A stretch of DNA of 64,000 nucleotides from Uranotaenia lowii (taxonomy: Eukaryota > Arthropoda > Insecta > Diptera > Culicidae): the NCBI RefSeq assembly GCF_029784155.1, contig NC_073693.1, forward strand, positions 20,558,002 to 20,622,001, given 5' to 3'. Every line of letters begins with the position of its first letter. Position 1 is the first letter of the stretch. A program made the translations under genes and the position numbers. The notes below the pieces were generated by a model. It did no database searches and had not been told where the DNA came from. It saw only the letters and a program-made list of their open reading frames with translations. Below are positions 10,228 through 23,117 of the stretch, piece by piece.

Positions 10228-11214
10228 ATAAGGTTGCCAGGCAATTTTATATAAAAATCTTGCAAAATCCGGGTAATTGATTTCAAAATTGACGACCAAA
10301 AATCTGGACAATATTCGGCCAAATTTTGTCAAAATCCAGGAATTATACAACAAAAATCATGAAACAAAATAAAAAAAAAATTTCATCCAAATTCATCGAC
10401 AGATTGAAAATTGTATTTAAAGCTTCCAAAAAATCTCTCATTAATATTTCTTAAAAACTTGCTAAAAAAATCGTTTTAGAGGCATGAATATGAAAAAATT
10501 ACAACACATTTTTTTTTATTTGCCAAACATGTGAATAAATCCGGGCAAAATCCGTGCATTTTTCAATGAAATCCGATCCGGACTGTTTCCAAATTTTATA
10601 TTAAAAAGCCGGGCAAACCCGGATAAAACCTGAAAACTTTACTCTAAAACCAATAACTTTCTTGTTAAAATAATATTACTAAAAATTGAATGAGATGTGA
10701 TGTCTTGATGCCAGTTTCATTCCATGAAACAAAGAATACTCTGTTTGGGGCATTATATCTTAAAGTTGCCAGAGTTTTTTTCAGCACGTATCCGGGCCGG
10801 GCAAATCCAGGCAATTTTATACAAAAACCTGGAAAAATCCAGGCATTTGATTTCAAAATTGACGACCAAAAATCCAGGCAATATCCGAGCCAATTTTGGA
10901 TAAAACCCGGAAACTCCTCAACAAATACCAAGAAAAAAAATTTTGTTTTAAAAATTTCCATCAAAAGTCATAGACAGACTTCAAATCGTAAATAAGGCTT
11001 CAAAAAAACCTACCATGATTAAGTTATGAAACTTGCTCGAAAAATTTCGTTGTAGAGGCATAAATATAAAAAATTTGCAATGCAATTTGTTCGTGCGATT
11101 TTTCAAATAAAGTGAATAAATCCGGGCATTTTTCAATGAGGCCGGACTGTTCCCAAATTTTGTATTAAATATCCGGGCAAACCCGGGTAAAATCGGGCAA
11201 TCTGGCAACCTTAT
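10228..11214. repeat. Miniature element with AAGGTTGCCAG ends, present as a tandem pair
   Basis: The unit begins ATAAGGTTGCCAG (10228-10240) and ends CTGGCAACCTTAT (11202-11214), an inverted terminal repeat. Inside are two roughly 440-bp homologous copies (about 10228-10650 and 10757-11214). Both carry TGATTTCAAAATTGACGACC, several CCGGGCAAA-type motifs and GTGAATAAATCCGGGCA in the same order. There is no coding capacity. Related diverged copies are near 12290, 19735, 24350, 49930 and 55560. Confidence 0.75.
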
Positions 11215-12289
11215 TATAACTACTTTCTCGCTACTCCTACTGCTTTGTAGCCAGAAAATTTTCCAGTATTGTTCCATATATTGGAATTTCAACAAAGTGA
11301 CATTCTTCGAATCAGGGTACCAAAACCTTTTTTTTCAATCTGCAAAACTGCTGTCGTACGTTTTGACCGAAAAGGAAACTTTTCCAACTAAGGATTTTGA
11401 AATTCGAAAAAAAATGCAATACGATACACCGTATTCCACATAGCAAACATATTTTAAAGTGTTGAACAGTAGTAAGTAATTCACTTAAAATGATCAAACG
11501 AAGTCCAATCAGTTAATGCAATTTCTTAATGCTTGTTGTAATATGCCCAAAATTATTGTGGATTCTCTCAAGTAAGTACCAAAACAAAATTAACAAACAA
11601 ATTCAGGATTGCTAGCGATTTTTCCGGTTGAAAATTATTATTTTGCGGTGTTTAACTATTGATATTAGTTTTTTTTATATCATAGTGATTTAAAAAATCC
11701 AATATAAATCGCAAAATTTCTACCAATTGTTCTCCAAAACTGATAAACCGGTATGAAATTATGACAAATAAGTTCTTTGATGTCTCATAACACGTAATCT
11801 TTTCGCATCAAATTGATAGATTTTCACAAAATTTTTGGACGAGCCCAACGAAATTTACGTCTGTTTATTGTTTTGCTGCTCAATTTCAAGAATTTTGCAA
11901 ATTAAGTCTGGTTAACTTGATCTTGGAATTTGAATAGTTTTGCGGTTTTTTGAGCAACTATGAAAATTTCAGTTTTTCTAAAATGTGTACAGGGTTGTAG
12001 AACAATTTGTACGGTTCGTAGAGAAATGTGTTGAAAATATATCGAATTCATTTTATCAACTTGAAAGAAGAATTTGTTTTACAAAACTGAAAATTATCAG
12101 ATTGCAGGAAAATATTTAGTTAATTTATAAGTGCAGTTATATTTATTTTTAGACATCCAAAGACATGTTTTAGATTTTTTTTTTCAATGAATAACTTACG
12201 TAATGTAATGCTGGTGTGTTTTCAAATAAAAAAAATAATCTCAAATCATTTTTCATCACCCTTATTAAACTTTTTTGGATCATTGTCTG
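11215..12289. other. AT-rich intergenic sequence
   Basis: Nothing recognised; only short frames. Confidence 0.4.
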
Positions 12290-12740
12290 CAATTTGCTCC
12301 CCCGAATTTTCCGGATTTTGCCCGGTTTCTGAAATAGGAAATTTTAAAGAAAATTCCCCATTTTTGATAGATTTTTCAAAAATGTTTACCGGAATTGTTC
12401 GGCCCGGCCCAGTGCGAAAATAATTCTGGAATGCCTAATCTATACATCGAAAACTGAAACTTTTTGTAGGAAACAGGATAACATAAAAGGTTTTAAAAAG
12501 CCATCAAAACATTGATTGTTTATTAATTAACGAAAAGCGTTTTTGAGGTATATCTATATGCAAGATTATCGAATACTACTCCTAAGTTTTGAAATTAGTT
12601 TGAAAATGTTTTGGGAATTCCGTGAAACATGGCTATTTTCCGGTGAGTTGCCGATTTTTTCCCGGTTTTCCGGTGACGCGATGGAATTCCACAGTTATTC
12701 CCGGTATTCCCGGTTTTCCCGATTCGCTAGCAACTGGAAT
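12290..12740. repeat. Diverged copy of the CCGG-rich GGTTGCCAG family
   Basis: Contains TTTTCCGGATTTTGCCCGGTT, cut at its ends by about one base of uncertainty, near 12308, then several CCCGGTTTTCC-like motifs at 12650-12720, and ends GCTAGCAACTGG. The motif style and ending match the 10228-11214 element, but identity is low. Confidence 0.45.
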
Positions 12741-12849
12741 CCCAAGCTGTATTCTTTGAAATATTCATTCCCAAATTGCCTTATCAAAGCAGACAAATTA
12801 TTTATTAAAAAAAATTTGCATGTTACGAGACTTTTGGATGCTTGGCAGT

Positions 12850-15829
12850 GATTGAATTTTGCTGAGCATGAGTTGATCTACCATCTCTCGCTCAACGCTT
12901 TACTCGGAAGCAAAGGTTGCTTTGAGGCAGCGAAAACGACAAAACCGATGATGTATACGCGCTCAACATGGCCGCCTTCATGAAGCAATATACATTCGAG
13001 GCAGCGAATCCAAAAAACCAAACGAATGGCTCTCACTCATCTCCTGTCACAACCTTGAGGGAACCGAATTCAAAAGGCAGAGCAAACCCGAGTCTCCTCG
13101 TTTGTGCCTGGATCGAATGCGTGAGGTTTTTCTGCTATTGCTATTATTGCACAGCAACCGCACGCAGGCAGCTAGTTTTTTCATTTCTTTTTCTTCCCCC
13201 CTCTTTCACCATACGTTGCGGGCCGTGCAACGCAATAAGTTCGGTTGTTTTTGTTGTTGCCTCAACCTTTGCGGTCGGCTCGAGTTATTCAAATTCAACA
13301 ACGTAAATGAGTATGTGTGCCTCGTCTTCTTCATGCATCATGTAGCAACCGAACGTTGAGAGAGTTCGTTCGGGGCAGCAAACGGATAGTGTCTCTCAGA
13401 GCAGATCCTCCTCATGGGGGGAGGTTTGAATGAATGTATATGTATCGTCTCCTGTATAGCTATGCGAGGCCTCAAAGTGTGTATTTTGAATGCCTCTGAT
13501 GAGAAAATTGGTGAGGATTTCAATCACTGATGCTTGGGAACTTGGGACTTTGGAATACTTTTTGTATTGTATTATTCTTCAATTTTTACAAGCAGTAATG
13601 TGTTATTGAATTGTTGCTTGAGAAAACACTACTAATTTCATTGAATTGTCGCTTGAGAATACACTAATAATTTCATAGCAAATTTTTTTTACCAAGTTAG
13701 TGATAAAATAGGTAGTTAAACAATGAAAATATCATATTTTCTTAATATTTGATGCCTAAAAATATCAAATCATGAACTTGAAAGTTATTTTTGGACTGCA
13801 TAAACACGTGTTGTTACTGGCTGTTATAAACAACAGCACAATTCGTTCAATTTTCATAAAGAAAAATACAGTATCTAACAGAAAATTCCAGAGGCAAAAA
13901 CAAAGATCACACTGTCAGGTCGGAAAATGTCGAGAGCTTATAAACACCGAAACAAATTGCACACGCTTTTCGTTCGATCCGATCCGATCGGGCATGGAAC
14001 ATCATATCGACCAAATGAAGCCGAACAATAATGCTAGCTAGCTACTGCTAGCCCGGTATCGTTGATGAGTTGTTTTGTTCATGGGAAAATGGTGAAAAAT
14101 AGCGTGTGATAGAGCGCGAAACACATTCCACGGCACAGGCACGGACGACGACGGCAAGGAAAATCGATAATTTCCACCTCCACCTCTACCCGGTGGCATT
14201 TCGTGTCTTCGGAACTTACTTACTTACTAAGTTTGATTTAGGAATGACACACTACTTTCCTGGGATAGGTTAGGTCAGGGTGCATATTTTAGACAAAAGC
14301 TGAAAAAAATTGAAATTTTTTAATTCTGAATGAGAGTTTAAAATAAGAGTTTCGCTACTAAATTAGGATCATTTTTTAGTGAAACACCCTATTAAAAAAT
14401 TCTGGAAAAAAAATGTGCAATCCAACAACTGCCTCCGGGTTTTTCCACGTCTTCCTGTTTTCTGTTTTTTTTTTCGTACCTTCTGCTGCAATATCTCTCG
14501 AGAAGATTATTCGTCTGCAATCGACAACTTACAGACTGTTGCTGTCTGCTGCTGATGTTTCGGGGGCGTCTCGTTCGAGTATGAGGCGATGCACAAGTCA
14601 GCCAGCTGGCGAATTCTACCGGGATCAGTTGGTGGGATTTCGATTTTTCAGCACCTTGCCCTGGGTTTGTTCCCTTTTCGGATAGAGGAGTTGTACCAAT
14701 TGCTATTTGAATTGGGAAATAGCAACAACGTTCTGGGCCGATGCGTGCGGATGGTGTTTTGGTGCGCGATCTTTCGCGTGCGCCCGCGTTATTTTACGTG
14801 GGATAACTTCAAGCTCTGGCAAAAACGGTGCTGCGTGGGCGCTCGATTTGCCTAACTTTTCGCTTTTGCTTCTGCTCGGTGCGTTAAATTTATACTTTTT
14901 CCTCCGTTTAAAAGATTATTTTTCATCGACTTGTGTCGAATTTAATCACTTCTCTATAACACTTTAGGGGACGTAAGCACTTGTTGATATCAACTTTTTT
15001 TATTTTCTTCTTGGGAGAAACACCTCAAGGATAGGGGGACCTGTGAATCACAAAATAAATCAACATATTGGTCGCGTGTGGAGGAAAAAAGGTGACGTCA
15101 CTGCACTAAACTTCGATAAAGCAACATTAAACAAAGCTTGGAGACGAAACTAGTTTCCCCATCTGGCTCATTTACTGGGGTTGTTCTTCACTGAGCCTAG
15201 AAAGAGGAAAAAAATGGTGCAATAATGTGTGCACTCTCACGATAAGAAGGCGTTGTTGCGCGAATACGCGTCCGAGTCAGAACGGATGCACAAAGAAGGG
15301 TTTCCTCCACGGTTTACGCCCAAATGACTTCACAACTGACGTTTACACTGAAGATTTGCTCTTGGCTATCGAAGGACACAATTTCCTGGATAGGTTTCAC
15401 TGAATTGCACTTGATCGCAAATGCAATTTAAAAAAAACTATTTCAAAACCCCTCCCAGGCACTTTTTTGCTTCTCACCACCCACACAAACACCTGCCGGG
15501 CAGCTAATAGGATTAACTTTGGAGTGCACACACCTTTTCGAGCTAGATACAAAAATATTGACGCGAAAGGGCGAGAAAAACTCTGACAAGGTGAGTGGGT
15601 GATTAAAGGGTCACTCATAAGGCAGGACACTTAGTAGAAAACCAACTCAAAAACAATACACACTAAACACTGACTGAGGCGTTTAAACCCGATCGATTTT
15701 CCTTCCCTACAAAAAAAAAAATAATAAAAGAAGTAACCCCCACACCTAACGACACACTTCCGATGACTTATGTCCTCGATGAGCCAAGTGAGTAGTTCAG
15801 AGACTCAGAAAAATTCGCGCGCGACTTAC
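12850..15829. other. GC-richer non-repetitive block, possible gene 5' region or first intron (minus strand)
   Basis: Non-repetitive sequence with richer composition than the neighbourhood, a perfect palindromic CRE-like TGACGTCA (15093-15100), CpG-containing stretches and splice-like signals on both strands. No open frame looks convincingly protein-coding. A 35-bp tandem duplication lies at about 13605-13675. If the donor at 15829 is real, this is intron and flanking sequence of a minus-strand gene whose later exons lie left of or outside the recognisable area. Confidence 0.3.
15093..15100. promoter_or_regulatory. CRE-like palindrome TGACGTCA
   Basis: Exact consensus binding site for CREB/ATF-type bZIP factors, within the GC-richer block about 730 bp downstream (minus-strand sense) of the candidate first exon. 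Functional role is unproven. Confidence 0.35.
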
Positions 15830-15870
15830 CGTACGTTTGGACTGACACTGACGAGACGACTGAGACTAAG
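15830..15870 (-). promoter_or_regulatory. Candidate initiator cluster and 5' UTR exon end
   Basis: On the minus strand three TCAGT motifs (the arthropod initiator consensus) lie at about 15841-15866. They are followed at once by an exon-like end CGTACG and a consensus splice donor GTAAGT (15829-15824). Upstream on the minus strand the sequence is GC-rich (CGCGATCACGCGCGAAGCGC at about 15900-15920) and resembles an insect promoter or 5' leader. No TATA box is obvious. Confidence 0.35.
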
Positions 15871-16140
15871 CGCCTTCTCTCGTTCACTGCGACGCGACAA
15901 GCGCTTCGCGCGTGATCGCGAGTGAGCGAGCTAAGGAGAAAAAAACTGCCGTCATCAGCTATTTTACTATGTAAGTAAACGCACTCTGAGTCTGAGCTAA
16001 GTCAAACTAAGCTGAGTTGAGCGAGAGTATCGAAACCGGCAAACTTACTCAACTTCAAGTTTGGCTCAAAACTGATAAAACGCTTGTCGAAGACGCTTTG
16101 TAACTAACCAAACCGAATCCACCTCAACACTGTGAATGGC

Positions 16141-16169
16141 GATGATGATGATGATGATGATGATGATGA
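16141..16169. repeat. (GAT)n microsatellite
   Basis: Nine uninterrupted GAT units plus a partial unit. Confidence 0.95.
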
Positions 16170-16606
16170 CTAACATATGTGTGTATTTAGAGAGAAAACT
16201 GATCCTCATACATCGTTCAAGAGGCAGCGAGGGGAAAGCAACATACATATTGGATGTCCGGCAACGTAATCGGTTTATTCCTGTTACCTACTCTTTAACA
16301 TTCTTTTTTTTTTAAATCGGATGACGAATGGAATCGATATTCTGACAATTATCCCTTCCGACCCACATAAATATAACTACTGGTGAAGGTAATTGAGAAT
16401 ATTTACACATTTGCTTGACAGGTTCTCGAGAACGCATCGCTGTTGTCGATAAAATAATTGATCGATAGTTTAACATTCCAGACAAATTGGTGACACAATT
16501 GAGAATTGCGTTGCGTATACATATTTCACTTGAGTAAAGTGTTAGCTATCCAGTCATGTGGAACTTCAGATTTTCCCTGAATTCGTTTAAAAAGATTTCT
16601 ACTCAC

Positions 16607-16653
16607 AGTGACTGCGAAAAACTTCGTCGAATCATATCACATCGGAAACGTAC
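16607..16653 (-). other. Candidate 47-nt internal exon
   Basis: On the minus strand a pyrimidine-rich tract ending in CAG (CTTCTTTCCAG, acceptor AG at 16655-16654) precedes 47 bases that are open in one frame. A consensus donor GTGAGT (16606-16601) follows. The combination of a strong acceptor and a strong donor is suggestive, but 47 bases cannot be identified by content. Whether it belongs with the candidate exon ending at 15830 is unknown. Confidence 0.28.
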
Positions 16654-16659
16654 CTGGAA

Positions 16660-17320
16660 AGAAGAAAAAAAGTTCAAGTTTAATTTACCACAGCATGATT
16701 AGCCTATAAAAAAAATCAGGGTACATGGATTAACAGTAAACTTTAATGAAGCTCTTAAAAAAAAAGATTTCGTTAAGAAAATTTATTCAAGGATCTGAGG
16801 TCAGGACTCGACCCTCCCTAATCACCGTAACGCAAATATCCGAATTGTTCCTTTCAATTATTAGAAAAGAGTCTGGAGGCTTCGACGAATTATATTAATA
16901 ATATGTATCAAGGAAAGAAAATGAACTAAACTGTGAGCTGTTGAGAGGCTAAATAAAAAAAACTTAAATAGCTTTGAAAAATCGAAATAGTACATGCTCA
17001 AACATCGTGACACTGCGAACATCACCAAAATCATCGGCAGAATCCGGCTCGAAGGACCATGTTCAGGAACGCTCCTGATGGCATGAATCGAAATCATCAG
17101 ATCTCGACGCAGTGGTTGGAAATTTTGATACACCTTACAAACAGATAATATTAGAAATACTCTTCAAAGCTGGTTTCACAGAAGTTCAAGGAAAACCATG
17201 TCAAGGTTTTGGAGTGACTAGCACAGTCTCCATATCAGAGCAGAGAATCGTCATCGTCATGCAGCGGGAAACTGTGAAAGTATTCCAACAATAATTCACA
17301 TTTCCACCTTTACAATAGCT
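16660..17320. other. Unassigned intergenic sequence
   Basis: Contains a 60-codon plus-strand frame at 17112-17294 ending IVIVMQRETVKVFQQ that looks mildly coding-like but is not recognisable. The rest is AT-rich. Confidence 0.3.
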
Positions 17321-18128
17321 TAGGGGAAAGGTTTCCTTAATGGGCCTATCGGGTTAAATGCGCCTACGACCGTTTGACGAAATGGCTGACAAGACATCAT
17401 ATCTAATCATACGCTTTGAACATAAGGCAACAAGAATTTTATGAATAAACCAACTTAAAAAAAATTTAAATATTCATACAAGGTTTTGATACCATTTGAT
17501 GTAATATTTTGACTTTTAAATATTATACGTAAAGAAACTCAAAACAGAAAGTTGGGTGGTTTTTGTTTCTTATTCAAATGATCCATAGACGTAAAACAAA
17601 TTTAAGAAGAATAGAATAAAATAGAATGATTAATATATGATTTTTAAAACATTAAAACTTCAAATCTAAGCTCTTATTAACACCTTTAGAGCAAATCGAA
17701 GATCTCAAAACAGATTTGATAAAATTTACCTTAGATATTCCTACATATGATGGCAACCCTAAATTTTGTTTATTCCATAAAGTTATAATAGACATAGATT
17801 TTTATAAAACTTCAGCTTTGTCGAATGAGAGTTATCAGTTTCTAGCATTTCCAATGAAATTATACGGAAGTATTGCCAAAAACACAGAAATTTTACTTTA
17901 AACATAATTAGGTGCATTTAGCCCGCACGGTTTGAGGTTCGGCAATTTTGACAACAGTTATAATAAAATCAATTTCTGAAAAACGGAAGGAGATTTCAAC
18001 AAAAAAATTACTCCAATGTATAGAAAACAGATGCTCATGTGTATATAGTTTTTGTAGACATATTCGATGTAATATTTGATTAAATCAGTATTCTGCTTAA
18101 TAGGCGCATACAGCCCGAAACTCCCCTA
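17321..18128. mobile_element. TA-flanked miniature DNA transposon (MITE)
   Basis: The left end reads TAGGGGA and the right end TCCCCTA, giving TA-flanked short inverted termini. Just inside each end is an imperfect inverted module containing CGGG(T/C)T followed by ATGCGCCTA (17348-17370 and about 18098-18116), with a third module at about 17910-17925. No transposase is encoded. The pattern fits a non-autonomous Tc1/mariner-type element (inference from the TA target). Confidence 0.65.
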
Positions 18129-19732
18129 TCGTGATTCGTCTCATCAAATGTAGCATATAAATCGGTGTGAATGAAATCAGTTTGAAAGATTTTAATAAAC
18201 ACCCTAGGGGAAGTTGTTTGGAACAAAACTTTTGAAATTCATCATTTGTAGATTGTTGATCGTTCAAAAAATGATATTCAGAATCTAAAATTACACCCGT
18301 TGAAGAGGTTGCAAAAATCGAATGCCTATTTAGCAAATCTCTGTGCCGAAAGATGATATGGTTGGAAAAGCACTATTGGCATAAAGACTCCAAATCCCAA
18401 GTAAAATGATGCATGATCACTACATTCAAGTGAAACAAGAAAAACATTTAATGGGAAACGTTCATTTTTTAAAGAGTGATGATGTGGGGGAAGGGTTGCC
18501 CTATTCCTCTAATTTGATCTCATTGAATAAATTAAAGGTATTTTGAAAAAAATTTCCAAAATAAGAAATGAAATTTAATTTTTTCTAAACCCATTTTCTA
18601 ATTTTCTAAACTTATTCTGATATTCTTGGATACAACTTCAAACTGCGAAGCTATTATATTCCATACGAGAAAATGTTGATAAAAAGGTGATGTTCGTATT
18701 TGGTTCACCAAGAAGTTTAAAACAATGACTTAAGGACATTAAGGAATCTTTCGGAATAATTTCATTTATTAAATAAAAGAATACACTTTTTGTTGAATAG
18801 AAGAAAATTTTAAAAAACTTTTCAACTATCTATTTTTCCTTAGTTTCTTCATATTAGAGCAAGGTATACACAAAGAAATTTTAATTATTCTCTTTTTGCA
18901 ACTTAACGTTCGAAAAACATATATTTGAGAAAAAAAATTGTTTATGGAATTAGTATGAACTTAAAATTGATTTGGAAATTCTGATTTTTTTCATTTTTTT
19001 GTTATACCTACTTTCCAGAATAGTGATTCGAAAATATCGTATTTTTATCAATCCTGAAATTCGTTTTCCATTGTGAATTGTGGTCCATAAGTTATATTTT
19101 TACATCTTAATTTAAATTTCAATCTAATTCTAAAAACAAATATAAAAATATCTGCATTTCATAACTTTTTTCAATCTGAAACGAATGGAATAAAGTTTTA
19201 GAGATTTGTTTACAGTTCTAACAGCTTTGCAACAAAAAAGTTTTTTATCCCTTGAAGGGCACAATTTTCCCTATATTTGAAACGATTTTTGAGTAATCAT
19301 CAAAAAATTATGAAATGAAGCAATTTCTGATAGCATAAGGCAACAAAAATCGCATTGGTGCAAAAAATTTAAGAGCTGATTTTGACTGGTTAAGGAGTGT
19401 TGAGAAATTCTCGTATTTTTTTGAAAAAAGACTGTAAAATGTTACAAAAGGTTTTCATTGAATTAATTTTCTCGATGACTACGAGAACTTTGAGAAAAAG
19501 TTATATAAGTTTCCTTATTGGTTTTTATACAGCTCTAAGGAAAACAAAATTAAAAAAAAAATCAAAATGAATCTTAGATTTTTTGAAAACAAAACGTTTT
19601 GCAGTCTTCTACGTGGTTGTTAAATAAATAAAAATGTTTTACACCAAACATTTAAAACGCCTTTCTGTGATGATCATTTTCATTTGAATTTTCAAAAAAT
19701 TGTCGAATTACATTTTTTTTTTCTAAATTAAG
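18129..19732. other. AT-rich intergenic sequence
   Basis: No gene seen. A GGGGGAAGGGTTGCCCTATTCC stretch near 18486-18507, with the outermost bases uncertain, may be a lone end of a MITE related to the preceding one. Confidence 0.35.
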
Positions 19733-20212
19733 CTTGTCAGATTACCCAGTTATATCTGGACTTTCCCGAACATTTAGTTCAAAGTTCGAGAACGATCTGA
19801 TTGTCCGGATTTTGTTGAAAAATGATTTTCCCGGAATTTTTTTTACTTTATTAGCAAAAACGAAAAAAAAAAATTAAAACAAGTACCTAACTACAACTTT
19901 TTATTTTTGTGACCAAAAATAATTTATTTTTTCAATAAATTTTGTCAAATTTAACATAAACGATTTTATGGAAGCCTAAAATACAATTTAAATTCGGCTG
20001 ATGGGTTTTTTATTAAACTAATTGTTTATCTTCTTGATATTTAAGCAATAATTTATGTTTTTTTTCCTCAAATTGTCCCGAATATTGCCCGTTTTTTTTT
20101 AGTTTTAAAGAAAATTTTGAAATCAACTTGCATTTTGCCAGGTTTTAAGTTCGATTAGCCTTTTTTCCGACCCGGGTACGATCGGCAAAAAATTTTGGCA
20201 ACCTTATTTTAA
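19733..20212. repeat. Diverged copy of the GGTTGCCAG family
   Basis: Starts near GCTTGTCAGATTACCCAG and ends CGGCAAAAAATTTTGGCAACC. Between are CCCGAA, CCCGGAA and GACCCGGGTA motifs in a body like that of the 10228-11214 element. Confidence 0.5.
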
Positions 20213-21873
20213 AGCATTGCAGTTCTGAAATTATAAAATCTGGGCAAAATTTCGATACTTCATGAAATAGGGAATAATATGCAGATTTATAACAGTATTT
20301 AATTGTAATGTAGGTTTATTAGTTTATCAACAGGAATTTAATAAAAATTGTTTTTTTTTTTAATTTTACGAGCTCTTCAGGTGATAGACCAAATCTGACG
20401 CAATATTCGAATTCAAGACGCCAAAATCTTTCAAAACAGTTATTTAAATATGTGCACATATAAATTTTTTGGCATTTCGATGAATTGTGGAACTCAAAGT
20501 AGAATTGTTAGACAAACATGAAGTATTGTTAGGTGAAAAAATCAAAGCTAAAACCTTTTCGGGTAAAAGAGATCGAACATTTTTCAAAAAATGTGAACTA
20601 GAGCTTTTGTGTTGTGGACATTTTACTACTCGTGTGATTCTTAAATTTATATGCATCTTCTTAATTGAAATTATCTAGTTATTGTATGATTGTCTTTTTT
20701 TAAGAAAAAGAATGGAGTTTTAAACTGCTTTTTGTATAAATGAGGACCTTTATATATTTATAAGTGTATCAAGAAATTTTGAATGAAAATTTATTTGAAG
20801 GTTATCACAAACAGAAATTAATCCATTTATTTCAAAGTTTTTAATTTTTCTTTAAAATCCTGTTAAACAGTCAATGATACACTTTACGGAAAAATGATTG
20901 AAAAAAAAATCTTTTGCCTTGCACTTTTATGTATGTTTGTTTTTAATATGTTACTTTATGAAAAAAAAATTATTTACCCTTTTAAAACCAACCCCGGTTT
21001 TTTTAAAACATGTTACAATCCATACTAATGGCAACTGTATGACAATGAACTGTCAAAGGCTACATATATTTAAGCTATGCTAAAAAAAAACGCAAGAATA
21101 CAGATAATGGAGATATTTTTCGAAATATTATCCATTTGGTCACGTCAGAAATCCTTGGTCGATGTGTTATTCGATCTAAAATAGCTATTGAAAATTAGGT
21201 CTTAAACTTACCACAATCTGGTTTTTCTGTTTGAAGTTTGAACAAAAAATTATTCTATGTTGGGTAGAAAAGAAGAGATATAAAAAAAGTCTTAAGGCGG
21301 GGTTGGGAAAACGATGAAAAAATTAACAAATATGTTAAATGATTTCAACAGAAAAAATATTGACTTTAAGTTACATAGCGCATAAAGCTATGAAATTTTT
21401 GGAAAAAAGGGAATCCTATACAATAAAGTTATTCATTTTTAAACAAAAAAAAAAGGGTTTTAGAGGTTGTACATTACATAATTCTTGCATTGTTAAAAGA
21501 AAGATAAGAAAGTTAGACTGCTAGTAGCATTCATACTCTTCTGAAGCGTCTATTGGTAAAATGATCACTCCGATGGAAAATTTGAGTCCAATTTGTTGGG
21601 GAACATTCTCACGGAGTGGAAAATTTTGAAAATTCATACGGTATTTAAGGGTTTACCGACTAGGAAAATTAAAAAAATTTATGAAGTTAGAGTGTTTTCG
21701 TGTAATTTTTAACTGTTCTTTTTTCGCTTAGGTTCAACCACAACGGTCAACTCCGCCACCAGACATAGAAACAAGCAGGATTTCATATTTACATGATAAG
21801 AAAGCCGTTTAGCCTTATAACTAAAAGGAATACGATGGTCAAATCGTAAACGAAAAAATTCTAGCGTAAATTG
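20213..21873. other. AT-rich intergenic sequence
   Basis: No supported gene. Frames of about 60-70 codons occur but are low-complexity and A/T-driven. Confidence 0.4.
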
Positions 21874-21881
21874 TTCTAGAT

Positions 21882-23109
21882 CAGGGGTGAGCAACCTTTT
21901 GAACCAACGGGCCAACTTAAATTTGAAATTTTGTCGGCGGGCCGCACTTATAATAACTTTTTTTTTCACTCATAAGCAGAGCTTCTTGGCATTTTTATAA
22001 CCGAAAGTTTCTGGCAAAAACAATTCTGAAAAAGGAAAGATAAATCGAATTAACTTTTTATGCATCAGAAATTCAACACGATTTTGTGAATACCCGATAT
22101 TGAGAAGGTGCATCATTAAACTTTTGTCATTTCTCAATTCTCTCAATTTTTTTAAAGTACTTCTTGAATTGAACACAGAAAAATTTTCAATTTCACATAT
22201 TTTCAAGCAATTATCTACAAAACTACATTCTTTATTCTAGAATTTTTATGCAGATTTTTAAATTTTTTATCTTATTTAGATATTATTGTGATATAATTTC
22301 TTTAGTAATATAATGACTTCGGTAATGGGAAATGCGATTTCAAAGTTAAATAACTCAATTTATCGATGTTTGTTATAAATTTTCAATCAAATTTCTGAAA
22401 AAAACATCACAGATAATTGTCAAATACCTTTTAGGTCGAATCACAGAATTTCAGATCGGTTACTTTGATGCCGGATAATTTAAGTTAATATAAAATTCAA
22501 AAACGTTCACCCAGTCATTATTATTGAACTTTCGCAATTTTCGTCAATATTCAGAAATAAAAAATATTTCACAAGGTTTTGGTTTTAATTTTTTCCAGTT
22601 TTTTAATGCTAACCGAACCATCCTTTTTCCCGAATTCCATAGAATAATTTGAAAATATTATCTGCTGAGCTTTTTTTTTAACATAAAACCTTTTTTTTTT
22701 GCTTGAAACGAAAATAATGACTTGACTAACGGACTTCGAAATTCCTTTGATCATGATCATGAATTATTAGGAAAAATGTATCCTGATTCCTGAATAATAA
22801 AAAAAAACTCCAATATTACATTATGCCAATAAACAAAACTGCATTTATGCCTTGAACAGAACATAATGCCTGTCATAACATAATAACATCATAAACATAC
22901 ACCTATCTTAACATAATAAATGCTTATGCTAGTTAAAAGGTTAACAATCTGAATGATTGTTGGGAAAATGCAGATTAGCGCATATTAGACCATGTCATAT
23001 TCATTTTTCCTAATCATCCATTGTAGGAAAAAGTTTAGGCATGAACATTTGAAAAAAGCTTCGCGGGCCGCACATAAGGGTCTCGCGGGCCGCGGGTTGC
23101 TCACCCCTG
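21882..23109. mobile_element. Non-autonomous hAT-type transposon
   Basis: The element starts CAGGGGTGAGCAACC and ends with the exact reverse complement. It is flanked by a perfect 8-bp duplication TTCTAGAT (21874-21881 and 23110-23117). The CAGGG terminus plus 8-bp target duplication is diagnostic of the hAT superfamily. Subterminal GCGGGCCGCAC motifs repeat at the right end, with a related one near the left end. The 1228-bp body is AT-rich and has no transposase frame. Confidence 0.92.
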
Positions 23110-23117
23110 TTCTAGAT

